From the NCBI RefSeq assembly GCF_002086115.1, contig NZ_MVHJ01000041.1:1-37738 (forward strand): a stretch of DNA of 37,738 nt, written 5' to 3'. The notes below the pieces were generated by a model, which made no database searches, was not told the DNA's origin, and was given only the letters and a program-made list of their open reading frames with translations. Origin of the DNA: Mycolicibacterium bacteremicum (GTDB taxonomy: Bacteria; Actinomycetota; Actinomycetes; Mycobacteriales; Mycobacteriaceae). This document shows, one piece after another, positions 16,427 through 23,835 of this stretch. The position numbers and the translations under genes were made by a program. Within the stretch, counting starts at the first letter, position 1. The number at the start of each line of letters is the position of its first letter.

Positions 16427-16432
16427 ACAGTA
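16427..16432 (-). promoter_or_regulatory. -10 element of leaderless XRE regulator gene
   Basis: TACTGT on the minus strand followed by six bases and the ATG at 16420, the leaderless pattern. Confidence 0.5.
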
Positions 16433-16455
16433 GGCGCGGGCGATCGCCGATGCCT

Positions 16456-16470
16456 GGGTGTCACGCACCC
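16456..16470. promoter_or_regulatory. Weak palindrome between XRE and SDR genes
   Basis: GGGTG-N5-CACCC lies centrally in the 86-bp divergent intergenic region, a plausible autoregulatory site for the XRE regulator. The arms are only five bases in a GC-rich context, so chance is possible. Confidence 0.25.
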
Positions 16471-16506
16471 TGGCACGGCCACCGCACCCGACCGAGGCTG
16501 GAACGC

Positions 16507-17217
16507 ATGACCGATAAAAAGATCGTCCTCGTCACCGGAGCCACCAGCGGGATCGGCGAAGCCATCGCGCGTCGGCTGGCCGCCCAGGGTCACCAGGTGG
16601 TGGCCGGAGCCCGCCGCACCGACCGGCTGGACGCACTGGCAGGAGACAATCTGGCGATACGCCGCCTCGACGTCACCGACCGGGCGGATTTCACCGGCTT
16701 CGTCGACTCGGCCGTCAGCCGGTACGGGCGCGTCGACGTGTTGATCAACAACGCCGGGGTGATGCCGCTGTCCCGGATGGACGCGCTGCTGGTCGACCAG
16801 TGGGACACCATGATCGACGTGAACATCCGCGGTGTGCTCAACGGCATCGCCGCCACCCTGCCGCACTTCCAACGGCTCGGCAGTGGACACTTCGTCACGG
16901 TCGCCTCCGTCGGTGCGCACGAGGTCGTGCCCACCGCCGCGGTGTACTGCGCCACCAAGCATGCGGCGTGGGCAATCACCGAGGGGTTGCGCCTCGAGCT
17001 GGACCCCTCGATCCGGGTCACCACCATCTCACCCGGTGTCGTGGAATCCGAACTGGCCGACACGATCACCGACCCGACCGCCGCTGACGCGATGCGCAGC
17101 TACCGCGCCGCGGCGATCGCGCCGGACGCCATCGCCCGGGCGGTCGGCTTCGCGATCGACGAACCCGCGGACGTGGATGTCAACGAGATGGTGATCAGGC
17201 CGGCCCGGCAGCGCTGA
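16507..17217 (+). CDS. Short-chain dehydrogenase/reductase
   Basis: This 236-residue classical SDR has the nucleotide-binding TGATSGIG (10-17), NNAG (81-84), a candidate catalytic Ser134 and the Y-x-x-x-K pair Tyr147/Lys151. Arg37-Arg38 after the second strand favours NADP(H). The reaction is an oxidoreduction of an unknown alcohol or carbonyl substrate. ATG 16507 follows a weak GGCTGGA. The gene is divergent from the XRE regulator, which probably controls it, and its last 23 bp overlap the 3' end of the convergent crotonase gene. Confidence 0.9.
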   Translation: MTDKKIVLVTGATSGIGEAIARRLAAQGHQVVAGARRTDRLDALAGDNLAIRRLDVTDRADFTGFVDSAVSRYGRVDVLINNAGVMPLSRMDALLVDQWDTMIDVNIRGVLNGIAATLPHFQRLGSGHFVTVASVGAHEVVPTAAVYCATKHAAWAITEGLRLELDPSIRVTTISPGVVESELADTITDPTAADAMRSYRAAAIAPDAIARAVGFAIDEPADVDVNEMVIRPARQR

Positions 17218-18097
17218 CGATCTCGTCGACCAGGCCCCAGGACAGCGCGGTCGCGGCGTCGATGGTGGCGCCGGTGAGCACCAGATAGGCGGTGCGCCAA
17301 CGGCCGATCCGCCGCGTGATGCTCACGGTCCCGCCCGCCCCGGGGAGCAGTCCGAGCGCGAGTTCGGGGAGTCCGATGGTGGCCGCGGGGTCGGCGCTGA
17401 CATGACCGCAGTAGGACGCCATCTCCAGCCCGCTGCCGAGCACCTGGCCGTGGACATGTGCCCGGCAGGCCGGGCCCAGTCGGGCGGTCAGCTCGTCCAG
17501 CGCCAGCGCCGGGCTGTGCCGGGTCCTGGCCAGGTGCGCGCTCGCCGGATCGGCGAGGGTGCCGAACTCGGCGAGATCGCCTCCGCTGCAGAAGGATCGG
17601 CCATTACCGGTCAGCACCACCCCGGTCACCGAATCGTCGAGGCGGGCCACCTCGAGAGCCTCCAACAGGGCGGCGCGCGCATCGGTGGTGAAGGCGTTGT
17701 GCCGCTGCGGCCGGTTGAACTGGATGTGCAGCGTGTCACCGGTCCGCTGGGACAGCACCGGGTCGGCGATGTGCGGCAGCTCCGCGGGCCCGCGTTCGGC
17801 AAGCCAGCGCCCGAACTCCGGCCCGGACTGCAGGGTCGAGTACGCCAGCGATTCGGTGATCACGCCGGCGTAGGTCGAGCGGGCCGGGTCGGCGCTGCGC
17901 AGGACGTCGTCGCATACCGCCGCGGACTGCGGCCAACGCTGCAGCCGGGTCCGCAGCTCGGTCACCGTGGCGTGCACCGAGGCCACGGTGACCGCCCGCC
18001 GGTCGTCGGTGTGGTCTTCGGTGAGGGTGAAGGTCGCCGCCTCGACCGGATCGCCGACGCCGACGGTGATCCCGCCGGGAAGTTCGAGGACGCTCAC
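17195..18097 (-). CDS. Crotonase-family enoyl-CoA hydratase, apparently circularly permuted
   Basis: In this 300-residue protein the crotonase core begins only at about residue 112 (LSQRTGDTLHIQFNRP). It includes the oxyanion segment SFCSGGDL (168-175), Glu225 in GSGLEMA and Glu245 in LPELALGLLPGAGGT, the two catalytic glutamates of enoyl-CoA hydratase. It stops at GLVDEIVSAAGPA, where a normal crotonase continues with its C-terminal helical domain. That domain seems to be at the N-terminus: residues 41-107 (TELRTRLQRWPQSA, then GVITESLAYST, EFGRWLAERGP) resemble the usual C-terminal EGxxxExxxF-ST and AFxEKR pattern. The GTG at 18097 overlaps the fadD4-like stop codon by 4 bp, so it is translationally coupled to an acyl-CoA synthetase. 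It probably hydrates enoyl-CoA. Confidence 0.87.
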   Translation of the reverse strand: MSVLELPGGITVGVGDPVEAATFTLTEDHTDDRRAVTVASVHATVTELRTRLQRWPQSAAVCDDVLRSADPARSTYAGVITESLAYSTLQSGPEFGRWLAERGPAELPHIADPVLSQRTGDTLHIQFNRPQRHNAFTTDARAALLEALEVARLDDSVTGVVLTGNGRSFCSGGDLAEFGTLADPASAHLARTRHSPALALDELTARLGPACRAHVHGQVLGSGLEMASYCGHVSADPAATIGLPELALGLLPGAGGTVSITRRIGRWRTAYLVLTGATIDAATALSWGLVDEIVSAAGPA

Positions 18098-19611
18098 GAG
18101 TACTTCTTGATCAGCTCCTGCTTGTAGAGCTTGCCGGTATCGGTGCGCGGCAGTTGCGCCTCGAACGAGATGGAGCGCGGGCACTTGTAGTGCGACAGCT
18201 GATCTCGCAGCCAGGCCAGCAGCTCGGCGGCGAATTCGTCGGTGGCATCGGCCGGGTCGACGGTCTGCACCACACCCTTGACGGCCTGGCCCATCTCGTC
18301 GTCGGGGATCCCGAACACCGCGGCGTCCATCACCTTCGGGTGGATCACGAGCATGTTCTCGGCCTCCTGCGGGTAGATGTTCACCCCACCCGAGATGATC
18401 ATGTGGTGCCGCCGGTCGGTGAGGTACAGGTAGCCGTCGTCGTCGAGATAGCCGATGTCGCCCACTGTCTTCCAGCCGTGGGAATCCCGCGACGACGCGG
18501 TCTTCTCGGCATCGTTGAGATATTCGAAGTCCTGACCGCCCTCGAAGAAGATCTCGCCGGCCTGTCCGGGCGGCAGTTCGTTGCCGTCCTCGTCGAGGAT
18601 GTGCACCACCCCGGTCATGGCCTTGCCCACCGAGCCGGGGTGGGCCAGCCACTCCTCGGCACTGATCAGTGTGGCGCCGATCGCTTCGGAGGAGGCGTAG
18701 TACTCGTCGACGATCGGGCCCCACCAGTCGATCATCTGCTTCTTGATCTCCACCGGGCAGGGCGCGGCGGCGTGCATGACGCGCTGCAGACTCGACACGT
18801 CGTAGGAATTGCGGACCTGCTCGGGCAGTTTCAGGAAGCGCGTGAACATCACCGGGACGAATTGGCCGTGCGTCACGCCGTATTTGCCGATGGCCTCCAG
18901 CGCGCCTTCGGCGTCGAACTTCTCCAGCACGACGGTGGTGATGCCACCGGCGAGCGCCTGCATGGACCACACCGACGGAGCGGTGTGATACAGCGGCGCG
19001 GGGCTGAGGTAGACCGCGTCGGGATTCATCCAGAACGAGACCAGTGCGGCCATCATGCCCGGGGTCTCCGACGGCGGCAGGTGCGGTAGCGCCCGCTTGA
19101 TGCCCTTGGGGCGGCCGGTGGTGCCCGAGGAGTACTGCAGCAGATCGCCGTCCCACTCGTCGTCGATCGGCGTGGTCGGTAGATCGGCGACCGCCTCGGG
19201 GTAGCGCACCCAGCCGTCCAGCTCGCCGGTGGTGAGCAGCACCGGCGGCAGACCGTTGGGCAGATGCTCGGCCAGGCCCTCAAGCACCGGGGTGAGTGCC
19301 GCCGAGCCGACGATCGCCTTGGCCTCGCTGTTGTCGATGATGTATGCGGCCTCGGCGGCGGTCAGGTGGGTGTTGATGGGCACGTAGTACAGACCGGTGC
19401 GCCGCGCCGCCCACATGACGACGTGCATGTGCTCGTTGTTCTCGATCAATATGGCCACCGCGTCACCCTCGACCAGGCCGTGCTCGCGGAAGTAGTGCGC
19501 CAGCTGATTGGCCCGTGCCTCCATCTCGCCGAAGGTCACCACCGTGCCGGACGGATGGATGATGACGGCGGGCTTGTCGGGCGTGGCGGTGGCCGTTTCA
19601 CGGATCTGCAT
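18094..19611 (-). CDS. fadD4: Acyl-CoA synthetase, FadD4-like
   Basis: This 505-residue ANL-superfamily enzyme activates a carboxylic acid via an acyl-adenylate to its CoA thioester. Motifs are the ATP P-loop YSSGTTGRPKG (160-170), YYASSEA (A5), the hinge region VGDIGYLDDDGYLYLTDR and the catalytic Lys494 in RTDTGKLYKQEL. The assignment to FadD4 rests on the gene neighbourhood (Rv0214 lies between pckA and Rv0216 in M. tuberculosis) and general likeness, so the symbol is tentative. ATG 19611 has a TAAAGT -10 six bases upstream. A perfect inverted repeat lies about 50-70 bp further upstream. The crotonase gene follows with a 4-bp overlap: activation plus hydration of one substrate. Confidence 0.88.
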   Translation of the reverse strand: MQIRETATATPDKPAVIIHPSGTVVTFGEMEARANQLAHYFREHGLVEGDAVAILIENNEHMHVVMWAARRTGLYYVPINTHLTAAEAAYIIDNSEAKAIVGSAALTPVLEGLAEHLPNGLPPVLLTTGELDGWVRYPEAVADLPTTPIDDEWDGDLLQYSSGTTGRPKGIKRALPHLPPSETPGMMAALVSFWMNPDAVYLSPAPLYHTAPSVWSMQALAGGITTVVLEKFDAEGALEAIGKYGVTHGQFVPVMFTRFLKLPEQVRNSYDVSSLQRVMHAAAPCPVEIKKQMIDWWGPIVDEYYASSEAIGATLISAEEWLAHPGSVGKAMTGVVHILDEDGNELPPGQAGEIFFEGGQDFEYLNDAEKTASSRDSHGWKTVGDIGYLDDDGYLYLTDRRHHMIISGGVNIYPQEAENMLVIHPKVMDAAVFGIPDDEMGQAVKGVVQTVDPADATDEFAAELLAWLRDQLSHYKCPRSISFEAQLPRTDTGKLYKQELIKKYS

Positions 19612-19617
19612 GAGGCG

Positions 19618-19623
19618 ACTTTA
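19618..19623 (-). promoter_or_regulatory. -10 element of leaderless fadD4-like gene
   Basis: TAAAGT on the minus strand followed by six bases and the ATG at 19611. Confidence 0.5.
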
Positions 19624-19661
19624 CGATGCCGTCCGCCCGGCCCGACAGAGAAGTGCCCAAA

Positions 19662-19681
19662 AACTTGACAACCGTCAAGTT
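19662..19681. promoter_or_regulatory. 20-bp inverted repeat, operator candidate
   Basis: AACTTGACAACCGTCAAGTT has perfect 8-bp arms around a 4-bp centre, of a size used by TetR/FadR-type regulators of lipid genes. Its centre is about 60 bp upstream of the predicted fadD4-like start. It could equally act on the oxygenase gene at 19907. No cognate regulator gene is adjacent. Confidence 0.5.
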
Positions 19682-19906
19682 CGACGGCCGGCCCCATCCC
19701 TTACACCAACCACGTTTTTGCCACACGGCGCTGTGTCGCAAATGCTGCGCTAATTGCCGTTATTTTCTTGTTAGGTGTTTTATGCACTTGAACCTCGCTT
19801 TAAGTACACCGTTTTGTCTTGCTATTGCATTGCTAGCTATCTTCGATGTTAGGTTGTGCGGAAGTTTCCGCAGTACTGGAGCGGGGTCACCGGAGGAGAG
19901 ACGATC
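19682..19906 (+). promoter_or_regulatory. AT-rich promoter/leader of oxygenase gene
   Basis: The 120 bases 19741-19860 are about 41% GC in a window that is otherwise strongly GC-rich. A TATCTT -10 candidate is at 19838-19843, giving a leader of roughly 57 nt. The 8-mer TGTTAGGT occurs twice (19769-19776 and 19847-19854). A GGAGGAG Shine-Dalgarno at 19892-19898 decides the TTG start at 19907. No ORF or tRNA is visible. Such AT-rich upstream DNA is typical of regulated, Lsr2-bound or acquired loci, which is only a suggestion here. Confidence 0.45.
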
Positions 19907-20686
19907 TTGACCGCACGCATCGACTCCGGCGCCGTCGCGCGCTCGGTCTCACCCGGCTCGGGCACCGGTTTCCAGGCCTGCGCACCGGACCTCGTCGCCC
20001 ACATCGAGGGCACCGGCACCGCGTGTCTTCCCGGTGCGGTCGGCGCCGAGTGGCTTGCCTCCGTCGGCGAGTACGCCGCCCGGGTGTCCACCGGCGAGCA
20101 CGACGTGATGATCGAGGGCGCCGACGCCGCCGCCCTGCCGTTCTTGCGTGAGCTGTGCGCCGACCGCGGACTGCAGGAGCTGATGGAGTCGGTGGCCCGG
20201 TCCGCCCACCCCGCGGGCGACCGCACCGACCGCACCTTCGACTGGGCCCTGCGGGTGATCAACGGGCCGGACCCGCAGCGCCGCCCGCTGTGGCTGCACT
20301 ACGACGCCAGCGTCGTCACCATGGTGATCCCGGTGGTGGTGCCGCAGGCTGCACCCGGACAATCCGGGGAACTGGTGCTCTGCCCCAACCGGCGCCCATA
20401 CCGATCCTGGGCCCTGACCAACCTGATCGAGAAGATGGTCGTCCAGAGTGATTCCTACCGGCGCCGCTTCCTGCGCCGGCTGCGCTGGGACCGCGACGCC
20501 GAGATCGTCGCGGTGCGCCCCGGCGACGCGTACCTGTTCTGGGGTTACCGGTCGTATCACGCCACCCTGCCGTGCGCCCCGGGCACCAGCCGCGTCACCG
20601 TGGTGCTGCACTACCGCAACGTGCACGGCAACAGCCGGCTGATTGATCGCGCCAAGCGCGTGCGGGCGGCACTGCGCCCGGCGTGA
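19907..20686 (+). CDS. 2OG-Fe(II) oxygenase-like protein
   Basis: This 259-residue protein is not one I can name. Its C-terminal half has the pattern of a 2-oxoglutarate/Fe(II) dioxygenase: H-x-D at His131/Asp133 (WLHYDAS), a distal His218 in GYRSYHATLP and Arg229 eleven residues later (TSRVTVVLHY), the usual 2OG-binding distance. VRPGDAYLFWGY before the distal His is typical of the jelly-roll strand. TTG 19907 is chosen for its Shine-Dalgarno; an in-frame GTG at 19856 would add 17 residues. The MscS gene follows after 91 bp in the same direction. Substrate unknown; the family hydroxylates lipids, amino acids and other small molecules. Confidence 0.72.
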   Translation: MTARIDSGAVARSVSPGSGTGFQACAPDLVAHIEGTGTACLPGAVGAEWLASVGEYAARVSTGEHDVMIEGADAAALPFLRELCADRGLQELMESVARSAHPAGDRTDRTFDWALRVINGPDPQRRPLWLHYDASVVTMVIPVVVPQAAPGQSGELVLCPNRRPYRSWALTNLIEKMVVQSDSYRRRFLRRLRWDRDAEIVAVRPGDAYLFWGYRSYHATLPCAPGTSRVTVVLHYRNVHGNSRLIDRAKRVRAALRPA

Positions 20687-20777
20687 GCCGGGTCGCACTT
20701 TCGGTTCCGGCGGGTTTTGCGGCGCGCCAGACCCGGGTAGCCCTGCGGGCGGACCTGCACCCGACCCGAAAGCAGTC

Positions 20778-21977
20778 ATGCCCGAGGAGATCCTGCCCGC
20801 AGCCACCAATCTCGCCGTCACCTTGGCCTGGACCACCGGGGCGGTGGTCATCGCGTACTTCCTGGGCGTCGGCGTGACCTGGGCGATGCGCCGCATATGC
20901 GCACACCGCGGCTGGCTCGCCGACATCGCCCTGCTGACCCCGCGGCCGATCCGGGCCGGGCTGATGGTCACCGGCGCGTCGATCGCCCTGCAGCGCTCGT
21001 CACCGGCCGACGCGTCCTGGCGCCCCTGGGTCGATCAGAGCCTGCGCATCGCCACCATCGCGACGGTCACCTGGTTCGTCGCGAAACTGGTGACGGTGGT
21101 AGAACGCCGGATGATCGACAAGTTCGGTGGTGGCGACACCGGCCTGACCGATGCCGATCTGCAACGCCGCAAGGTGCGCACCCAGCTGACGGTGCTGCGC
21201 CGGCTGGCGATCGCCGTCGTGGTGATCCTCGGGCTGGCCGCCGCGCTGATGACCTTCCCGTCCTTCGCCGATGTCGGCAAGACGCTGTTCGCCTCCGCCG
21301 GTGTGCTCTCGGTGGTCGCCGGGCTGGCCGCCCAGACCTCGTTGGGGTCGGTGTTCGCCGGCCTGCAGATCGCCTTCACCGATGCCATCCGGGTAGGCGA
21401 TGTCGTTGTGCTGGAAAAGGAATGGGGCCGCATCGAGGAGATCACGCTGACCTACGTGGTGGTCCAGGTGTGGGATGAGCGCCGTCTGGTGCTGCCCTGC
21501 ACCTATTTCACGACCACCCCGTTCCAGAACTGGACGCGCAGCGCGACCGAGATCCTGGGCACCGTGTCGCTGGACGTCGATTTCAGCGTCTCGCTCGACG
21601 AGATGCGTGCCGAACTGGACCGGCTGCTCGACCGCAACGAACTCTGGGACGGGCGCTCCGGCGTCCTGCAGGTCGTCGACGCCGTCGGCGGCACCGTCCG
21701 GGTCCGCATCACGGTCAGCGCACCGAACGCCGGCGCGTTGTGGGACCTGCAGTGCTTCATCCGGGAGGGCATGGTGGTCTGGTTGCAGAACAGCCGCGGC
21801 GGCGCGCTGCCGCGGTGGCGCTTCGAGCCGGCACCGGCCCCCGAATCGGTCCCGCAACCCCGGCGCGAGTTCTCCCGCGCCGGCGCCCGAGCGGACCACG
21901 GGCTGTTCTCCGGCAGCGACGCCGCCGAGGACCGCAACCGCGCGTTCGACGGTCCACCCGACGACAAACAGGCTTGA
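20778..21977 (+). CDS. MscS-family mechanosensitive channel
   Basis: This 399-residue membrane protein has about five hydrophobic segments. The pore helix region FASAGVLSVVAGLAAQTSLGSVFAGLQIAF is at 171-200, and it is followed by the MscS beta-domain motif DAIRVGDVV, WGRIEEITLTYVVVQVWDERRLVLPC and FQNWTR. The C-terminal 70 residues are polar and Pro/Arg-rich. Such channels release solutes under osmotic downshift and sit in the plasma membrane. ATG 20778 lies at the start of the homology, without a strong ribosome site. It is followed after 29 bp by the NAD-binding protein gene. Confidence 0.9.
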   Translation: MPEEILPAATNLAVTLAWTTGAVVIAYFLGVGVTWAMRRICAHRGWLADIALLTPRPIRAGLMVTGASIALQRSSPADASWRPWVDQSLRIATIATVTWFVAKLVTVVERRMIDKFGGGDTGLTDADLQRRKVRTQLTVLRRLAIAVVVILGLAAALMTFPSFADVGKTLFASAGVLSVVAGLAAQTSLGSVFAGLQIAFTDAIRVGDVVVLEKEWGRIEEITLTYVVVQVWDERRLVLPCTYFTTTPFQNWTRSATEILGTVSLDVDFSVSLDEMRAELDRLLDRNELWDGRSGVLQVVDAVGGTVRVRITVSAPNAGALWDLQCFIREGMVVWLQNSRGGALPRWRFEPAPAPESVPQPRREFSRAGARADHGLFSGSDAAEDRNRAFDGPPDDKQA

Positions 21978-22006
21978 ACACCGATCCGAGGGGGCATCTA
22001 CATCGA

Positions 22007-23341
22007 ATGACAGATGTGGGTGCGCAACGGGTTCTCGTCACGGGAGCCACCGGTTACATCGGCGGACGGCTGGTGCCCCGGCTCATCGCCGCCGGCCACC
22101 GGGTCCGGGTGCTGGTGCGCAACCCGGACAAGATCCGCGACGTCCCATGGGCCGGCGATGTCGAGATCGACCGCGGTGACCTGACCGACCCCGACAGCCT
22201 GCGGGCCGCATTCCGCGATATCGACGTCGTGTACTACCTGGTGCACTCGATGGGCAGCGGCGACGAAGACTTCGAGGACACCGAACGGCGCAGCGCCCAG
22301 AACGTGGCCGCCGCCGCGCGCGATGCGGCGGTCGGCCGGATCGTCTACCTGGGCGGCCTGCACGAGAACTCCGACCGGCTGTCCACCCACCTGCGATCAC
22401 GCACCCAGGTCGGCGACATCCTCATCGACTCCGGGGTGCCGACGCTGGTCCTGCAGGCCGGCGTGGTGATCGGCTCCGGGTCGGCATCCTTCGAGATGAT
22501 CCGGCACCTGACCAACCGGCTGCCGATCATGACGACCCCGCGCTGGGTCAACAACCGCATCCAGCCGATCGCCGTCGGCGATGTCCTGCACTACCTCGTG
22601 GAGGCGGCCACCGCAGACCTTCCGCGCAGCCGCACCTACGACGTCGGCGGGCCGGACGTCCTGCGCTACGGCGAGATGATGCAGATCTACGCCGAGGTCG
22701 CCGGCCTGGCCCGGCGACGCATCGTCGTCCTGCCGATCCTGACACCGAAGCTCGCCGGGCTGTGGATCGGACTGGTGACCCCGGTGCCACTGGGCATCGG
22801 CCGGGCGCTCATCGAATCGCTCAGCACCGACGCGGTGGCCGACGAGCACGATATCGACGACATCATCGCCGCACCGCCCGGCGGGACCACGCCCTACCGC
22901 GAGGCCGTCGCGCTGGCGCTGCGCAGCGCCGCCGACCCCGAGGCCGACACCGGCTGGGAAGGCATCCCGGCCGATCCGCTGCCCAGCGACCCGGACTGGA
23001 CCGGGCAGATCGTGCACACCGAGGACCGCGCCACCGAGATCGCGGCCGGCGTCGACCGGGTGTGGGAGTCGTTGCTGCAGTGGACATCCCGGCACGACCG
23101 CTGGACGGTCGAGGAGAAGCAGGAGCCCCGCCAGCTGCGGTTGCGCGGTACCGGCCGGGCCCGGCTGGAATGGCGCACCGAATCGCTGTCCGCCGACCGG
23201 ACCCGGCTGCGCCAGCACGCGAGCTACACCCCGATCGGCCTGCCCGGGCAGCTCTACTGGCACGGACTGCGGCCGCTGCACCGCGCCCGGATGGCCCGCG
23301 CGCTGCGCGATGTCGCCCGCTACGCGCAGGGCCGACCATGA
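22007..23341 (+). CDS. NAD(P)-binding atypical SDR with DUF2867-like C-terminus
   Basis: This 444-residue protein has an N-terminal extended/atypical SDR domain with GATGYIGG (13-20) and YLVHSMGSGDEDFEDTE, the signature of NmrA-like proteins annotated as SDR plus DUF2867. No clear Y-x-x-x-K catalytic pair is present. Residues about 335-440 (RVWESLLQW, RARLEWRTE, LYWHGLRPLHR) match the DUF2867 end, with a GLPGQLYW segment typical of it. Start is ATG 22007, preceded by GAGGGGG at a slightly long distance. It overlaps the SRPBCC gene by ATGA (4 bp), so the products are probably made together. Biochemical role unknown. Confidence 0.87.
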   Translation: MTDVGAQRVLVTGATGYIGGRLVPRLIAAGHRVRVLVRNPDKIRDVPWAGDVEIDRGDLTDPDSLRAAFRDIDVVYYLVHSMGSGDEDFEDTERRSAQNVAAAARDAAVGRIVYLGGLHENSDRLSTHLRSRTQVGDILIDSGVPTLVLQAGVVIGSGSASFEMIRHLTNRLPIMTTPRWVNNRIQPIAVGDVLHYLVEAATADLPRSRTYDVGGPDVLRYGEMMQIYAEVAGLARRRIVVLPILTPKLAGLWIGLVTPVPLGIGRALIESLSTDAVADEHDIDDIIAAPPGGTTPYREAVALALRSAADPEADTGWEGIPADPLPSDPDWTGQIVHTEDRATEIAAGVDRVWESLLQWTSRHDRWTVEEKQEPRQLRLRGTGRARLEWRTESLSADRTRLRQHASYTPIGLPGQLYWHGLRPLHRARMARALRDVARYAQGRP

Positions 23342-23775
23342 TCGAGATGCAGCGTGAGTTGGTCACCGCGGCGCCACCCAGGTCGGCCTTCGACTACTTC
23401 GCCGACTTCACCACCAGTGAAGAGTGGGACCCCGGGTCGATCCGGACCGTGCGGGTGTCCGGGGACGGCGGGGTGGGCTCACGGTATGCCAACACCTCGA
23501 AGATCGCCGGACGCACGAATGACGTTGACTACGAGGTGATCTCGCTGGTCCCGGGCAGGTCGATCGAACTGCGTGGAGAGAACTCGTCGTTGATCACCCA
23601 CGACACCATCACCGTGGAACCGCACCCGCACGGGTCGCTGGTGACCTACCGCCTCGAGTTCACCTTCCAGGGCTGGCGGCGCTACGCCGAACGCGTGCTG
23701 CGCCGCGCGGTCTCGAAGTTGGCCAACAACGGCGCCGACGGGCTGCGGCGCGAGTTGGACCGGCTGGAGGCCTAG
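23338..23775 (+). CDS. SRPBCC (polyketide cyclase/START-like) family protein
   Basis: This 145-residue single-domain protein is of the SRPBCC helix-grip fold: an N-terminal strand, PPRSAFDYFADFTTSEEWDPG helix region, central strands including GVGSRYANTSKIAG, and a long C-terminal amphipathic helix (RRAVSKLANNGADGLRREL). These proteins bind hydrophobic ligands in a deep cavity. Translationally coupled to the NAD-binding protein by the ATGA overlap, and the last gene before the hairpin at 23782. Confidence 0.88.
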   Translation: MIEMQRELVTAAPPRSAFDYFADFTTSEEWDPGSIRTVRVSGDGGVGSRYANTSKIAGRTNDVDYEVISLVPGRSIELRGENSSLITHDTITVEPHPHGSLVTYRLEFTFQGWRRYAERVLRRAVSKLANNGADGLRRELDRLEA

Positions 23776-23781
23776 GACGGG

Positions 23782-23817
23782 CTGTGCCCCCGGGATCAGC
23801 GGATCCAGGGGGCACAG
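23782..23817. terminator. Bidirectional hairpin terminator candidate
   Basis: CTGTGCCCCC (23782-23791) pairs perfectly with GGGGGCACAG (23808-23817), and inside it GGATC/GATCC adds five pairs around an AGCG tetraloop, separated by one G-A mismatch. The 36-base hairpin lies between two convergent genes ending at 23775 and 23836. There is no U-tract, as is common for mycobacterial terminators. Confidence 0.7.
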
Positions 23818-23835
23818 GCGGTCGTTCGCGGCGGA

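Noticed and set aside
17195..19156. A single long minus-strand frame that would fuse part of the acyl-CoA synthetase region to the crotonase
   Set aside because: The upstream part is a shadow in the wrong frame of the fadD4-like gene. The real crotonase starts at GTG 18097, which overlaps the synthetase stop by four bases.
6788..20686. PhnY/PhnZ-type phosphonate pathway formed by the HD oxygenase and the 2OG oxygenase
   Set aside because: The two genes are 13 kb apart with unrelated genes between them, and the 2OG protein does not show PhyH/PhnY motifs that I recognise.
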